Source of the DNA: Adineta vaga
Taxonomy: Eukaryota; Rotifera
Direction of reading: 5' to 3'
NCBI GenBank assembly: GCA_021613535.1
Contig: CP075494.1
Location: 5,518,001 to 5,582,000 of the forward strand
DNA: 64,000 nucleotides
The position numbers were made by a program, and so were the translations under genes. Under the pieces are notes generated by a model. It saw nothing but the letters and a program-made list of their open reading frames with translations, searched no databases and was not told the origin of the DNA. Positions 21,798 to 34,158 of the stretch are shown one piece after another; position 1 is the first letter of the stretch; every line of letters begins with the position of its first letter.

Positions 21798-22721
21798 TTT
21801 GTTGTATTATAAAATGAATAAATTGTCTTTTTTTATGTGTAAATGAAATCTAATTAACTCGTTTGCATATTATCACTTTAGGTGATATAAAAAGAGAAGA
21901 ATATCTTTCTCGTAAACTAGACTATTTTGTACTACTTTTCGTACCAGTTGAATCATTTTTAAAATAAAAAATTCACATATCTATAATGACATTGTTCTGT
22001 TTATATATAAACATTGTCAAAAAGACTTCTAATTGAAAATGATTGATAAAGTACGTAATATAAACTATGGTATACTTGCTTGTCAATAGATCATTTCAAA
22101 TTAGATTCCGTTACAACACGTCTGGAAACGATGTTAATTATACTTGCATTTTCTTCAAACTGTGTTTTTCTTGAGATTCATGAAAATATGTCGTTAAACA
22201 GTTTGACATGTTACATTTCGTCTATTTGAAAGTCAAATCGATTATTCGTTTTAATCGATTGGTTAAATTTGTGTTCTTAGTAAAATACAACATCGATATG
22301 TCCGTGAAATATTGTTTGTTGGTTTTTTTTTCGTAAATTATCAAGACTATATTTTGACGTCGAAATTGAATAGAGAAGAAGAAGTACTTTAATTTAATTG
22401 GACGAGAGAAATTTGTAACAATGAAAGAAAGAACGCGAAAAGGCAAAAAGAAGAAAAAGAAAGAAACATGGTCGTGATGAGTAAACTTAACGAAGAGAAA
22501 GAAAAAAGAAAGAAAGAAGAAAAAGCACATTTAGTCAAGAGTGTATGCAGACCGACGAATGAGAAAAATAATCATGTCTTGTTTTCTTTCCAACAAAACA
22601 ATACATCTATTTTAGTCTATCAGATTTTCATGAAGTAAGTTTATCTAAAATAATTTTAACATATCTGAAAAAGTATATCGATTTTTTTAGAATTTTTTTT
22701 CTTTTCTTTTTTTTTGTATAA
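21798..22721. other. Intergenic; probable 5' UTR intron of the next receptor
   Basis: A lysine-rich 56-codon frame at 22468-22638 is low complexity and is not called. GTAAGTTT at 22635 and TTTTTTTAG at 22690 bracket a plausible 56-nt intron in the 5' UTR of the nuclear receptor starting at 22722. Otherwise AT-rich spacer. Confidence 0.4.
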
Positions 22722-23968
22722 ATGACACTTGAACAACTGCTATTAGAAACACATAATGCATTTGTTAAAAGTTCGATGATGATTGCAAAGGAATTTCAAA
22801 CATGTCGAGTATGTGGTGATAAAGCTCATATTAAATTTTACGGTGCACTTTCATGTCAATCATGTAAAACATTTTTTCGTCGATATAATCTTCATTCCCA
22901 AGTTTGTGAAATTTACATTCAATTTAATATATTTATACATTGGATAAAATATTTAGATTATTCGATCATGTCAGTATAATGGTCAATGTGAAGTAAACAT
23001 GTTATCAAGACATGTTTGTGCATCATGTCGTCTGTCGAAATGTTTTACTGTAGGAATGAAAGCAGATCATATTCGTAAAGATCGAAACAAATTTACTAAA
23101 GTATGAGATAATCATTTGAAGATATTTTCTTAGATAGAAATTCATTTAGATTATTCCTCAAATCTCAACATTGGATCTTTTATCAACAGATCGATCATCA
23201 TTAACATCTAATCAATGGACATTAATTTCAAATGTTGTACACGCTTATGAAACATTTGGTTTAATTTCGACTTTAAAAGATATTGTTCAAAATGTATCTT
23301 TACCTGTGAAACAAATTCAATTTACTGAAGTTAACGCATTGAAAATGATTGGTACAATGTATACATCAATTCAATCATTGATTAATGTTACACCTGAATT
23401 TCAAGTTCTTTGTGTAAATGAACAAAAATCTCTCTTTCAACGTAATTTACATGGAATTGGAAGTTTCTATTGTAATCTTCTCTTTCGTGATAGTGCTCTT
23501 TTTGATAATACAATATGTTATCGAAGTTATGAATTAGCCTATGGATCAGAAATCATGTACCAATCCAAGCAACTTGTGAAACGTCTAGATCTTGATTCTA
23601 CACTTTTTAAATTGATGCTCATTATAATTACATTTTCTTCGAATTGTTTTCTTGTTGATTTCGATGAAAGCATTCCTCAAGATAGTTTTCTGTATGGAAC
23701 ATTTCGTTTATATGGAAGTCAAAATATCTATGTGGAAGTTCTTTGGCAATACATGATTTATCGATATGGATATGATGACACTGTGATACGATTTAATAGA
23801 ATTGTGAAACATATACTTGATATGATTAAACATGTTGCCGATGTTTATTTAAGCCATAAAACTCATCAAGATTTTGTTGATGAAGTCGTTGAAGAAACAA
23901 AAGAAACCTTAGTCATTACTCAAAATCAACCAGTTGCATTATGGGGAAAAGCATTTCAATCACGTTAG
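22722..23968 (+). CDS. Nuclear hormone receptor, 3 exons
   Basis: Exons 22722-22901, 22957-23100 and 23150-23968 join in frame to 380 aa with introns of 55 and 49 nt. The first finger is CRVCGDKAHIKFYG...CQSCKTFFRRY, closer to the canonical receptor sequence than the two receptors near 4-7 kb. The second finger is CQYNGQCEVN...CASCRLSKCFTVGMKADHIR. The ligand-binding domain starts ISTLDLLSTDRSSLTSNQW, matching the start of the other two, and ends VALWGKAFQSR. All three genes share intron positions, so they form one expanded family. Ligand unknown. A truncated decayed copy of its ligand-binding exon lies directly downstream. Confidence 0.92.
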
Positions 23969-24224
23969 GCCATACTTGCAAATAGTTCATTTCTTATTTG
24001 AAGATAGATTTATTTTCTTTACTTTTTAATGTACATTGAATTTATAAACAGAATAAATTAAATGACATATTCTGAAAGTATTTTAAATCGAAATAAAATG
24101 ACTTTTGTTCTTTTGAAATATATTCAAATAAAAAAATACCATGATGATCATCGTTCTTAAGAACTTATTTTACTACAAAAAAAAAGAACGCGTTGACAGC
24201 GACCGTGCATCTATTCAATAGACG

Positions 24225-24884
24225 GAATATCAAATATCAACTTTAGATCTTTTACCAAATGATCGATCGTTATTGAGTACTTCTCCATCGATCTTATTTT
24301 CGAATATAATTCATGCGTGTGATACATTTAGTGTTATAGAAGAATTTAGTTATATTATTAAACACATATCTTCATCATCATATCAAATTACTTTCAATGC
24401 TACTGATGCTGTATCAACAATTGGTACAATCTTTGAATTTATGCAATCATTCATTAGTTCGACATCCGATTTCCAAGTGAATTAGCATGCAAGAATAACA
24501 ATCCCTACTAAAACGTAATTTATATGGTATCGGAAATGTTAATGCTTTCTATAATCAAATATGTTCTCAAAGTTATCTTGAAACTTATGGATCAATCATA
24601 TTCTTTTACAGCACGACTTGATCTTGATTCTACGCTGTTCGAATTAGTATCTATTGGCATTGCTTTCTCATCCAATTGTTGTATTGCATCGATATGGATA
24701 TTATCAATCTATATGTTATTTTGCTGGACTTGTTAAAAACATTCTTGATATGATTAATGATGCTGCAGCTACTTAGTTAAATAATGAAATACATCAAAAT
24801 TACGTGAATGATGTGGAAAGGAAAATGACAGAGACACTTATTATAAGTCAAAATCAACCGATTGCACTATCGGGTAAACAATAA
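24225..24884 (+). pseudogene. Decayed copy of the nuclear receptor ligand-binding exon
   Basis: The stretch matches the last exon of the receptor at 22722 in order: ISTLDLLPNDRSLL, FSNIIHACDTF, the AVSTIGTIFEFMQSFIS and FQV blocks, RLDLDSTLFELVSIGIAFSSNC, and at the end TETLIISQNQPIALSGKQ against TKETLVITQNQPVALWGK. It is broken by several stops (first at 24483-24485), frameshifts near 24500-24600 and near 24700, and an internal deletion. No zinc-finger exons precede it. It is a partial tandem duplicate that has lost coding function. Confidence 0.88.
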
Positions 24885-25115
24885 CGAGCTGATCACTCTA
24901 TTATTAAATTAATAAAAGAAAATTTTAGAAGAAAACGAAAGGAAAATGTTCACAAAATTTCATGAGTTAATTGATAGAAATGTGTATAAAACCATTGTAT
25001 TTTTTACTTATTCATATAATCTTTTATAGCTGATCATTGACAGGTATGTAAATATATTCAATTTTATTTTGTTATTTCAAAATAGAGTTTATAATTTTCG
25101 AAAAAGTGGGACATT
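24885..25115. other. Spacer, no gene seen
   Basis: Convergent spacer between the receptor pseudogene and the minus-strand ART-like gene; only AATAAA-like signals. Confidence 0.4.
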
Positions 25116-25865
25116 TCATGATGAGCTACCAGAATTTATATTTTGTTCAACAAATGGAATAGCAGGTTTTAGATCAAAGTTATTCCCTTCGAAAATATTA
25201 TTTGTTTCAACTTCGCTTAAAAAATGAACGAGAAGTCCATAGGGACGAACATATCTCGGATCATTAACAATATAATATTGTCGTTCAGCGCACTCTGGTA
25301 TTCGAATTTGTTTTGGTTGAATTCGACATTGTAGAGCAATTTCAACATGATAATGCTTATTGTATCGAATAGGTTTCATCAATCGACAGTCCTCAATATT
25401 AGTCGTTAAATATTCTATTTTTGGTGTTAAAAATATACCTTGTCCACATTTTTTCACCTGAAACGAAGATGCATTGGGACCAATATCGTTCGATTTTGAA
25501 CCCCATTGACTATTACTTCCATGAAATACTTTGAAACCTTCGAAAGCAATACCTTTCACTACTTCTAATACATCACGACGTATTCCATGAAATCCAACAG
25601 CCCATTCCCCAGCCGCACCATCACAAGCCAACCATTGAGCACCACTATTACCGAATTTTTCTACATCTAAACCGTACCGTATCCATCCTTTAAACGGTGT
25701 ATAATAATCCCATTTACCACGACTCAATTTTACTGGTTGATCATTACAATATCGAAGATCACCTTTGTGATTAAATAAAGAAGATGGAAGTCCAAAAAAG
25801 CTCGCTGAACTAAATGTTTCAATCACACGTTCGAGATCAGCTTCATCCCAATAAGTACCTGCCAT
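25116..25865 (-). CDS. ADP-ribosyltransferase-like fold protein
   Basis: 249 aa from the ATG at 25865 (MAGTYWDEADLERV). The frame reaches back to 25958, but that part is outside the domain and unsupported. The core shares a block series with the C-terminal domain of the gene at 42650: GEWAVGFHGI (vs NEWPVSYHGT), GQGIFLTPKIEY (vs GRGVYSTPDIDV), a beta strand HYHVEIALQCRIQP (vs EYYTVIQNRINP) and YVRPYGLLVHF (vs DVRPYGFCIKK). His in the HG(T/I) motif and the GxGIF(L)xP turn are reminiscent of PARP-type H-Y-E folds. No ubiquitin-like domain is present here. Enzyme activity is uncertain because Tyr is replaced by Phe in the second motif. Confidence 0.6.
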   Translation of the reverse strand: MAGTYWDEADLERVIETFSSASFFGLPSSLFNHKGDLRYCNDQPVKLSRGKWDYYTPFKGWIRYGLDVEKFGNSGAQWLACDGAAGEWAVGFHGIRRDVLEVVKGIAFEGFKVFHGSNSQWGSKSNDIGPNASSFQVKKCGQGIFLTPKIEYLTTNIEDCRLMKPIRYNKHYHVEIALQCRIQPKQIRIPECAERQYYIVNDPRYVRPYGLLVHFLSEVETNNIFEGNNFDLKPAIPFVEQNINSGSSS

Positions 25866-26244
25866 TCTAAAAATTAAATCAAATACATTCTTGTATAAAT
25901 ATATATATGACAACAATTTCAATTGTAATCGATTACTGATGCTGCATGACGTATTCATCAGTAGGAAAAAACCAACCTAAGCTCACTGTCAAGTGTGTAA
26001 ATACACGATTGTCAAGAGGAAAAAGAAAAGAATAAAGTTTTTTTCTTTAACTTCGTAGCCGTCGATTTTGTTATGAAAAATACTCACAATAGTGAAAGGA
26101 TCTTTTTAGTCAATAATTCAAACATATGAGTTATTAATAGATGTTCTCAGTAGATCAAGAGAATATTTATTGAAATAAAATCAAAACAAGATAAAAAAAT
26201 CTGCAATACTTGTTCGACTAGTTTTATTCGTTTATCTTTGTAAA
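25866..26244. other. Spacer, no gene seen
   Basis: 5' flank of the ART-like gene and 3' flank of the coiled-coil gene, with AATAAA on the minus strand near the latter. No further structure recognised. Confidence 0.4.
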
Positions 26245-27033
26245 TTATGAAGTATTTTGTTTCAAAAACAGCATCAAAACTGATTGTTGTTGTTGTTTTT
26301 TGGAATCATCCATAAACGTATCTATAAATGTATTCCATGTTTGAATATCTATTTGTATCTTTTCGATTTCTTTATCAAGTAATATAGTAGATGCATCTAT
26401 AGTCTCTTTGGATAAATCAGTAGATGATAATGTTTCAAAGATGGTCTCTCTCATTTGTTTTCGTTGTATTAATAAATTCTCTTCAATTCGTAATATTTCA
26501 TTGATACTTGTACTGAGTTTTGTAATAATCGACGTGACAAATTTTGATGAACACTCAGATAATAATTCATTATAATCATTGTCGAATGTATCAATACGAA
26601 AGTCTGTATGAATCTGTAAAGCATCTATTTGTGATTTGGTCAATTGTTTGAGAAACTCACGTAATTTTGTTACTTCGGAATTCTCTACTAACTTCATTTG
26701 ATTTTCAATAGATGATGATTCAGTATTCGACACAAATAATTGTTCTCGTAAAGCAATGCACATTTGTTCACTAACAGTAAGTTGCTGTTGTAAAAGATTA
26801 TTTTGTTCTTTTAATGCATTGATTTGTTTTATATGAATTATTGAAGAAAGATTAACAGTATATCTATGCCAACAAAGATCACAGAAACAAAATACCCAAT
26901 CTGGAGAAATAGCACATAAGAGATAACCATCACTAATATCAAAGCATTTCGTCGCTTCGAAATACGATGAATCAATAGTATACACATACCATGAACAATG
27001 TAATGGTTTTCGACATGCATAACAATCAGCCAT
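26245..27033 (-). CDS. Cys-rich N-terminus plus coiled-coil protein, unknown function
   Basis: 262 aa, intronless. The N-terminus has paired cysteines (CYACRKPLHC at 4-13; later FCFCDLCWHRY), which look like a small zinc-binding module. From about residue 75 the protein is helical with heptads (INALKEQNNLLQQQLTVSEQMC..., then LTKSQIDALQ and repeated Leu/Ile/Glu spacing to the end), a probable coiled coil. The overall plan recalls RING/B-box plus coiled coil proteins, but no complete RING is visible. No signal peptide or membrane segment. Function not recognised. Confidence 0.6.
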   Translation of the reverse strand: MADCYACRKPLHCSWYVYTIDSSYFEATKCFDISDGYLLCAISPDWVFCFCDLCWHRYTVNLSSIIHIKQINALKEQNNLLQQQLTVSEQMCIALREQLFVSNTESSSIENQMKLVENSEVTKLREFLKQLTKSQIDALQIHTDFRIDTFDNDYNELLSECSSKFVTSIITKLSTSINEILRIEENLLIQRKQMRETIFETLSSTDLSKETIDASTILLDKEIEKIQIDIQTWNTFIDTFMDDSKKQQQQSVLMLFLKQNTS

Positions 27034-27278
27034 GTTTTACACACACACTTGTATCATTTATTTTGAATTCTTCTTGCTGATATGATGGATCAACAAGTTA
27101 CCTTATCAGTTACTAACAACAAATGAATTTTTGCATTCCTTATACTGACGAAAGACAATAATATCAAAAAAATTTATTGAAATATTCATTCATAAAAAAA
27201 AGAAGAAGAAAGAAAAAGAAGACTTTTTAATAATTTATCTTGTAAAATAAAAATAAATAATTGTCATTTTGTTTGTGT

Positions 27279-28711
27279 TCAATTAATTGATGGTGGTGGT
27301 GGAATACTTGAATTCCAAACTGGTTCATTTTGTACTTGAATTGATTCAACAAATTTATCAGGATCAGTCAATAAACCATTTAAATTATATGTTAAATAAA
27401 TTTGATTTCTTTCTGATAAATCTTTCAATTGATTTATTTGAGAAAGAATCGGTTGAGTTGTATTTTGAACAAGAATAGAACGAATTTTCATTCGACATAA
27501 TTGTTTCAATCGAAATCCTCGTGTCATACGATCACGAAGTTGTTGAAACAATGGTTCTAGTCGAGAAACTTGTTGTTGTCCACTTTGTCGAATCCTACAG
27601 AATATGAAAATCAAATTCGAATCCATGATAAATATTTTTCTCTTACATATTAATTTCTTGTTGTTGTTGATCTAGATAATGTCGAAAACCTTTCGTTTCA
27701 CATAAAGGTTCAATAAAATCCATTAGATTTACACGTATATTTGGTACGCGTAAATAAATTGAAAAACAAATTTTAATAATATGTGCAAAATAATGTCGAA
27801 CATGAATCAATCGTACGATTAATAATTGAGCTAAATAAACGCGTGAAACGGAATAAGATTGATTAATACTCGAAGGTCCGAGAACGTGATAGAAAATTTC
27901 CATATTTTCCGATGATAGAAAAAGAGATTGTTTGGATAGAAGTTGATAGAGTTCATCTAAGTATGCAGCATGACATGTTAATGGAAGAAAAATACAACCG
28001 ATCAATAGAGCACGAAAAATTGATTGTTGTGAAGAGAAAGACGAATCAAGACGAAAGACAAGTTGACGATAAAGTGTACGAGTAGTAATATTATGAAAAT
28101 AACGAGCTAGAAGAAAGAAAGAAATATGAGTTGTTTTTTATCATTATTGTTGTTGTTGTTTTTTTTTCTACCAGCATCTCGAAGAAAAAGATCAATTTTT
28201 GCTTGATCAGCCTCGGATCCTTGTTTCATCAATGGAAATTGTAGAATCGATGAATCTTCAATAATACTCATCAATTGAGTTTGTAATATAATAGGATAGG
28301 ATATAAAATGATCTGTTAAATCAGCATAAACAATTTGATCAAGATAATTTGTAATTAAAATCTGATATTTTTCATGATGGTGAAGTTCAATTAATTCATC
28401 AAGAAATGAAATAAAATAATGAACACGTTCGTAATATTTGGCCGAACAAAGTGAACCGATTTCTGCAACAGTTGATAAGAATAATGATCGTTCATATGTC
28501 AAATACATTTGAGCAATATTATTCAATGATATTAAATATGAAGGTGAGATTAAATCCATCATTGATTGAGAAATATCTTTAGTCTAGAGAAGAAATTATC
28601 TCGACTTCAATGGAAATAATTAAGTCATACCTCAAGAAGATCATTAACAAATCGATGGGCACATTGAATTGGTGTTAAATAAGTCGGTTGTTGTTGGATA
28701 GAAACTTCCAT
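27279..28711 (-). CDS. SOCS-box-like protein, 4 exons
   Basis: Exons 28711-28631, 28583-28172, 28106-27647 and 27594-27279 join in frame to 422 aa with introns of 47, 65 and 52 nt. The first three exons encode an all-helical body without recognisable repeats. The C-terminal exon contains FRLKQLCRMKIRSIL...INQLKDLSERNQIYLTYN, which fits the SOCS box (elongin BC helix with LCRxxIR, then the Cul-box-like turn L..YL.Y). SOCS-box proteins act as substrate adaptors of cullin-RING ubiquitin ligases. The substrate domain is not identifiable. The first ATG of the gene was used and no upstream frame exists. Confidence 0.65.
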
Positions 28712-29092
28712 TTTTCGTTCGATGAATCTAAAAGAAAGATTAATAAATGTTTTCATTGAAACTATCTAGATCACTTCACCTTCGTGATATTAATCGAAGG
28801 TGATTCTATATTTGTCATTCATTTTCTCCAGTTGGAAAAGTCAATAGATGTCGCTGTTAAAACTAATTATGAATTGAATTGATAATTTAAAGATTTTTCT
28901 GTTTATTAAAAATCATTTCGTTTTTCTCGTAAATAAATTCGAATTTCAAAAGTAAGATATTAGAATCGAACTAATCTTCTGTTGTCATAGAATTGTTTCA
29001 TCGTCATGGTAGAACATAATTGGAGGAATAGTTGATCAACTGCCTCCTTTCTTTTTGGTTTCTTATATTCAATAGGTTTTTTTAATATTAAA

Positions 29093-32000
29093 ATGTCGAA
29101 AAAATTAAAGAAAAAAATAAGTGATGGTTTGGATGATGGCGATAGTGATTTAGATTTCAATAATGGTCACGATAGTTCAGATAGTACTCTACCAACTGAT
29201 CCAACATTTCCTGGTCTTGCTGGACTTTCTCTTCTTGACGTAAGTATATAGTTTATTTTTATTTAAGAAGCAAGTTTATCGTCAGTAAAAAGAGTTGACC
29301 ATAGGAATAACCAGCGTTTGAATTTTCGAACACAATTTTGTGCCTTCAATTCGAATTCAACTTCATTATTGAGTGCATTAATTTCGGATAATTTTCTTGT
29401 TTCATCTAAAACATTCATTCCTTGTTCGATAATTTTCACAAGTGATTTCTTTTGCCATTGATCATCGATTTCTTCAGGCGGAAGTGGTGAAGATGAATCA
29501 TCAATACTGGATTCAGATCGAATTGAATAAGCTCTATTTTTTCGAAGAAATTTTTGTTTGGCTTGTAATGTAGTTGCTAGAATCGATGAACGATTGACCG
29601 AATGTGTTTCTTCCGTAAAACTTGGTTGTAATACTCGCATTGGTATGGATTTCCATTGTGGAATTTGTTTGGTTAATTCACTTTCAATTGCATCACGATA
29701 TGCACTAAGTAATGATAATTGACCTTGAAACGAAAGATTTTCTCTCAAAAGATGATGTTTATGTAAAATATCACCACCGGAAGGTAAAGCACTTCCATAT
29801 AAACGATGAAAATGACGTTGTCGTTCATTATCTTGTTTATCTTTATCAATAATTGTAAGTAAACGTTGACGTTGTTTTCGTTCTTTGATAGTTAATTGTG
29901 CATTAGAATCGAAGAATTGCTTCGGCCATAGAACAACGCCAATATGGAGTAATGTGGGAAGTAATTGTTCGAATTCGTCAGGAACTTGTTGACAAATTTC
30001 ATCGAATTTTTTTCGATCAGATTCAGAAAGGATTGGATTGAAATCAAGTGAAGATAAATGTAATGGACGATCTCGAACTGTAGTCGAGGTACTTATGTAA
30101 CTTCGAGCTGGTCCTTCAGATGGTGCATGATGATTGAATAGCGGTGATGTTGATGATGGAATGAATGCTGCATGGCGTGAGCGTGTTAATACTGATGATG
30201 TAGCACTGGAAACAGAAAATGCTTTTTGAGAAGTTGTACGATAGAATTTAGCTTCAGTAGTAGAAGCCAGATAAGTATCACGTGTTTTCGGAGTTTTATC
30301 ATCAATTTTGATTTCTTAAATAGACGAAAAATAAAAGTATATTCATAGTTAATTATTTATTTACCTGGAATTGAAGATGGTAGGAGTTTTTCATTCTTAT
30401 TCGATACTACTTTTGGTAAATTCGATGGTAAACGTGGACTTGATGTTGATTGCCGTTCATGGTTATTTTCTCTTGCAAATTGTACACGTTTATTCGTTTC
30501 TGGTTGATCGAGAAGCCAAGTGTGAACAATATCAGCCGACGTTGGTGAAAGAAGATCTTCTTGACTTAGAGTTTTGAATAACGGTGAACGATTTTCTTTG
30601 ATCGTCGGGAAAGTTCCTTCGACTGGAATTCGCGGCAATAAAACTGTTTTTGGACGTTGAAAATTCTTCGATCTAAATGTTTTGAATTAAATATCTGTCT
30701 ACAAATCTAATCTCTATTTACCCTGTTGTTATCGTATCCATTTGTTCCGAAAGCAACTATTCATTTGAAGATATGACCGAAAAGCATGTCTTCGTTCTTT
30801 AGTAATAAAAAAGATAAATGTTATCAAAAGTCATGTGTAAATATTTATAGGATACTTCTCCACTTGGTGTAAATGGTCATGATTTTGATGGTTTAACATC
30901 GACGCCAACAACAAATCGTCAAAATAATGTAATGAAAAATGTTATTGAATCAAAAAAACTTCAACATAGTCTTCAATTATTAAAAATTGAATTAAATCAA
31001 CGTGATCTTTTGATACAAAATCTTAAAATTGAATACGAAGAAAAATGCGAAGATCTACAAGAGAAATTAGCCGATATGACTTATCAACGAGATTTATTAC
31101 AGACGAAACTTAATTCTCAAGTTCAAGTAAGAAAATAAGTCGAACTTTTCATTTGAAACAATAAAAGAAAATTACATTTAGATTGAGCGTGAATTAACAC
31201 TTCGTTCACAAGAAGAAGTTCGTCAACAATTATCACATATTATGGATCGACAACGTCAATTAGAAGATGTGAATAAACGTTTAATATCGAAATCGAATGA
31301 AATTCGACACAATTTACAACATAAAATTTTACCTACAGATGAAGAATATCGAATATTGAAATCAACAGATATTAATTCGGAACAAATGCCTTTAAAAGAT
31401 TTCATTATGGTTTGTATAATCATTACAAAAGAATCACTAAAAAGTCAACTTTTTTTTCAGATCAAATTCTATGAAACAGTACGACCAATTGAAATGGAAT
31501 ATGAAAATTGTAAACGAACACAAAATATTCTCGAAAGTCAATTATCAACAACAGGACAAGATCTTCTTCAAACACAAAAAGTATAGAATTACATACCTGA
31601 ACTATTGATTGAATCAATTGGATTTTTCTTAGACTTTAGATGAAGAACGTCGATCAAGTCATAATGTTCATATGCAATTACAAAAAACTACAGCAGAATT
31701 GAATCAATATAAGAATTTATGTGAACAAAATGATTTTAAAAAACAAAATTATGATCGAATTAAAAAGTAACTTACTTGTTCTTTTGTCCTCTTAATCAAA
31801 AGAGAAATATATTGATTTTTGTAATTTTTGTTTTCCTAAAGTGAACGAGATCAATACGAACATCGTATTGTTGAACTTGATCGACAAGTAACACAACATG
31901 ATTTACATATTCAAACACAAATAAAAGAAAAAGAAAATTTACTTTTACAAGTAAAAACACGATGAATTTTATTTTACAAAATAACACTTTCTAATAACAT

Positions 32001-33953
32001 AGTTAGCAGAATCACGTCAGGAAATTGTCGTTCTTCGACAAGATAAAGAATATTTAACGCGACAATACAATGATATTCAACATAAATTCTATTCAACTGA
32101 AGAAAAAGTATCAACACTTGAAGCAGCACTCGATGAAACCAAACGAGCAAAAGAAATTCTTTATGAAAAACATATTTCAACAAGGTAATAACATCTGTTT
32201 CCAATCCATCGATATATAAAAAAACATATAAACATACGTATGGTTAATTTTAGAGATGCATATAAAACTGAATATGAAAATAAATTATCTGTTGAATTGG
32301 AACAACTTCGTTCGAAAACGACAATTGAAATTGAAAAATTACGTGATGGAGTCAAAGATATGTATGAACGAGAAAATCGGTACGTTCTTTCATTTTCGTT
32401 TTCTATAAACTTTTGACATTTTGTACAGATCATTTCAACATGCACGCGATGAAGCTCTACTTGAACGTGATCGACATATTCAACTTGAACGAGATTTACA
32501 ACGAAAATATGATGAATTATTAAACGAGTAAGATTCATCAGTCGTTTTTTTGTTTGAATAATTGAGGGCAATTGGTTATCGTTTTTGGAAATAGATCACG
32601 TCAATATCAAAGTAATGTTGAAGTTCGTTTAGGTGAATTACAAGCTGAAGTTAAATTAAAAACATTTGAATCTGATCGTGTTCAATTATTATATGAAGAA
32701 AATTTGAAATCTTTGAAAACGACTCAAATTGAAATCGAGAAATTACAAAAGAAAAATGATGTATGAGAAATTCGTTAGAAAAGTTCATCGACTATGTTTT
32801 GTTTATTTAGTTAATTCAAAAAGAATATTTCAATTTACAAGTTCAATCAGATCGTCGTCTTATGGAAATTGATACAGAATTAAATGAAAAACGAACAAAA
32901 TTACAAGTTTATGAAAAAGTTGAACAAGAATTAGATGAAGTCGTTATGCAAGCAGCGCAAGGTAATTAATAAAAAAACGAAGAATATCCTGATATCTTTT
33001 CATTTAGTTGAAAACGATGGTGATGCTGATAAAGTCTTGTTTTCCTATGGTTACGGTGCTTCATTACCAACATCAGCTAAACGACGTCTTCAACATTCTG
33101 TTCATCTAGCTAAACGTGTTATTCAACTTGAACAAGCGAATACATCATTACGTTCACAATTAGATCGAGAACGAAAGGATAAAACTGATATTCATCGTGA
33201 TGTATGTTTCTAAAGATTTCTTCGAAGGAATTTCATTGAATTTCTTTTTTTCAGTTAGAAAATGCAAATAAAATCCTCGATCAAGCTCAACAACCCTATG
33301 ATTTTCTCATTGCAACAATTCGTAATAAAGATACACAATTGAAGAAAGTTCAAGATACAATTGATCATCTTGAAAATCAACTTCAGTATTTTATATAAAC
33401 AAATTGTTTTGTACATCGAAAATGTTTCGTTTCTAGAGAATCAGAACAAGATCGACAAGCATTAGCAAAAACGAATAATCAATTAACGAAAGATATTGAA
33501 AAGTTATTAGAATATCAAGAAGTGAGTTTTATTTTTGATTTCTTCGATAAATATTCGATTATTTTCGTTTGTAGCCATTGAAAGTAATGAAAAATGTTAT
33601 TATGAATTTACAACATCAAGATCCACAACGACCAATTCGTCGTTCACCATCACCCTCATTTAATAATAAATATCGTTCACTTACACCACCAACACATCAA
33701 TCGAAACGATCTGTTGTTTTCGCAGATCAATTAAACGAACATAATAATCCTCCACCTATGGTTTTCGTATGTCTAACTTCATTTTCTTTCTTTCTTTCTT
33801 TAAAAATATTGTTTCGTTTGTTTGTTTTTTTCTCCTACAATTTAGACATCAACAAGCAATGCACGAAGTCCTTCATCAAATGTTATTCGAGGTCCACCTG
33901 CATCACAACAAGGAAAATATCGTAAAATATATAAAATGACAAATAATCAATGA
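29093..33953 (+). CDS. PIBF1: PIBF1/CEP90 orthologue, centriolar satellite coiled-coil protein, 16 exons
   Basis: Exons 29093-29239, 30851-31126, 31182-31409, 31461-31580, 31633-31766, 31842-31950, 32003-32184, 32254-32379, 32429-32527, 32595-32760, 32811-32961, 33008-33201, 33255-33385, 33437-33521, 33575-33766 and 33846-33953 join in frame to 815 aa. Human PIBF1 is of similar size (about 757 aa). Diagnostic blocks are [64 protein letters not shown] and [20 protein letters not shown], all at matching places in the family. The protein is coiled coil almost throughout and supports centriolar satellites and ciliogenesis. An Arg/Ser/Pro-rich tail is extra. Introns are 45-80 nt except the first, which is 1611 nt and contains a whole antisense gene. 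An AATAG acceptor ends 17 nt before the ATG. Confidence 0.93.
29263..30741 (-). CDS. Nested antisense gene inside PIBF1 intron 1, unknown protein, 3 exons
   Basis: Exons 30741-30722, 30672-30365 and 30314-29263 join in frame to 459 aa (introns 49 and 50 nt). The whole gene lies inside the 1611-nt first intron of PIBF1 on the opposite strand. The first exon has only 20 coding bases (MDTITTG). The protein is polar, Ser/Pro-rich in the first 190 residues ([27 protein letters not shown]), then helical and basic ([57 protein letters not shown]). No domain recognised. Given its position in a ciliary gene it could be a ciliary protein, but that is only guesswork. The third-exon acceptor is TTTAAG, a weaker match. 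Confidence 0.75.
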
Positions 33954-34158
33954 ATTTTAGTTCCTTAGCAAAATCATTTCTTCTTCAATGTGCTTTTGTC
34001 TTTACTATATACATTGTTTGTTTTTTTATACTTGTAATTATTCACAACATATAGATTAAATAGATATATTTGTTCCAAAGGATGTCAGTTTGTTCACAAA
34101 AATATACAGACATAGTGTTCCGTATGCAATTCTTGGTTTGGAATCCATTCGTATAACT

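Noticed and set aside
22468-22638. Lys-rich 56-codon frame upstream of the third receptor
   Set aside because: Low complexity; better explained as 5' UTR with an intron at 22635-22690.
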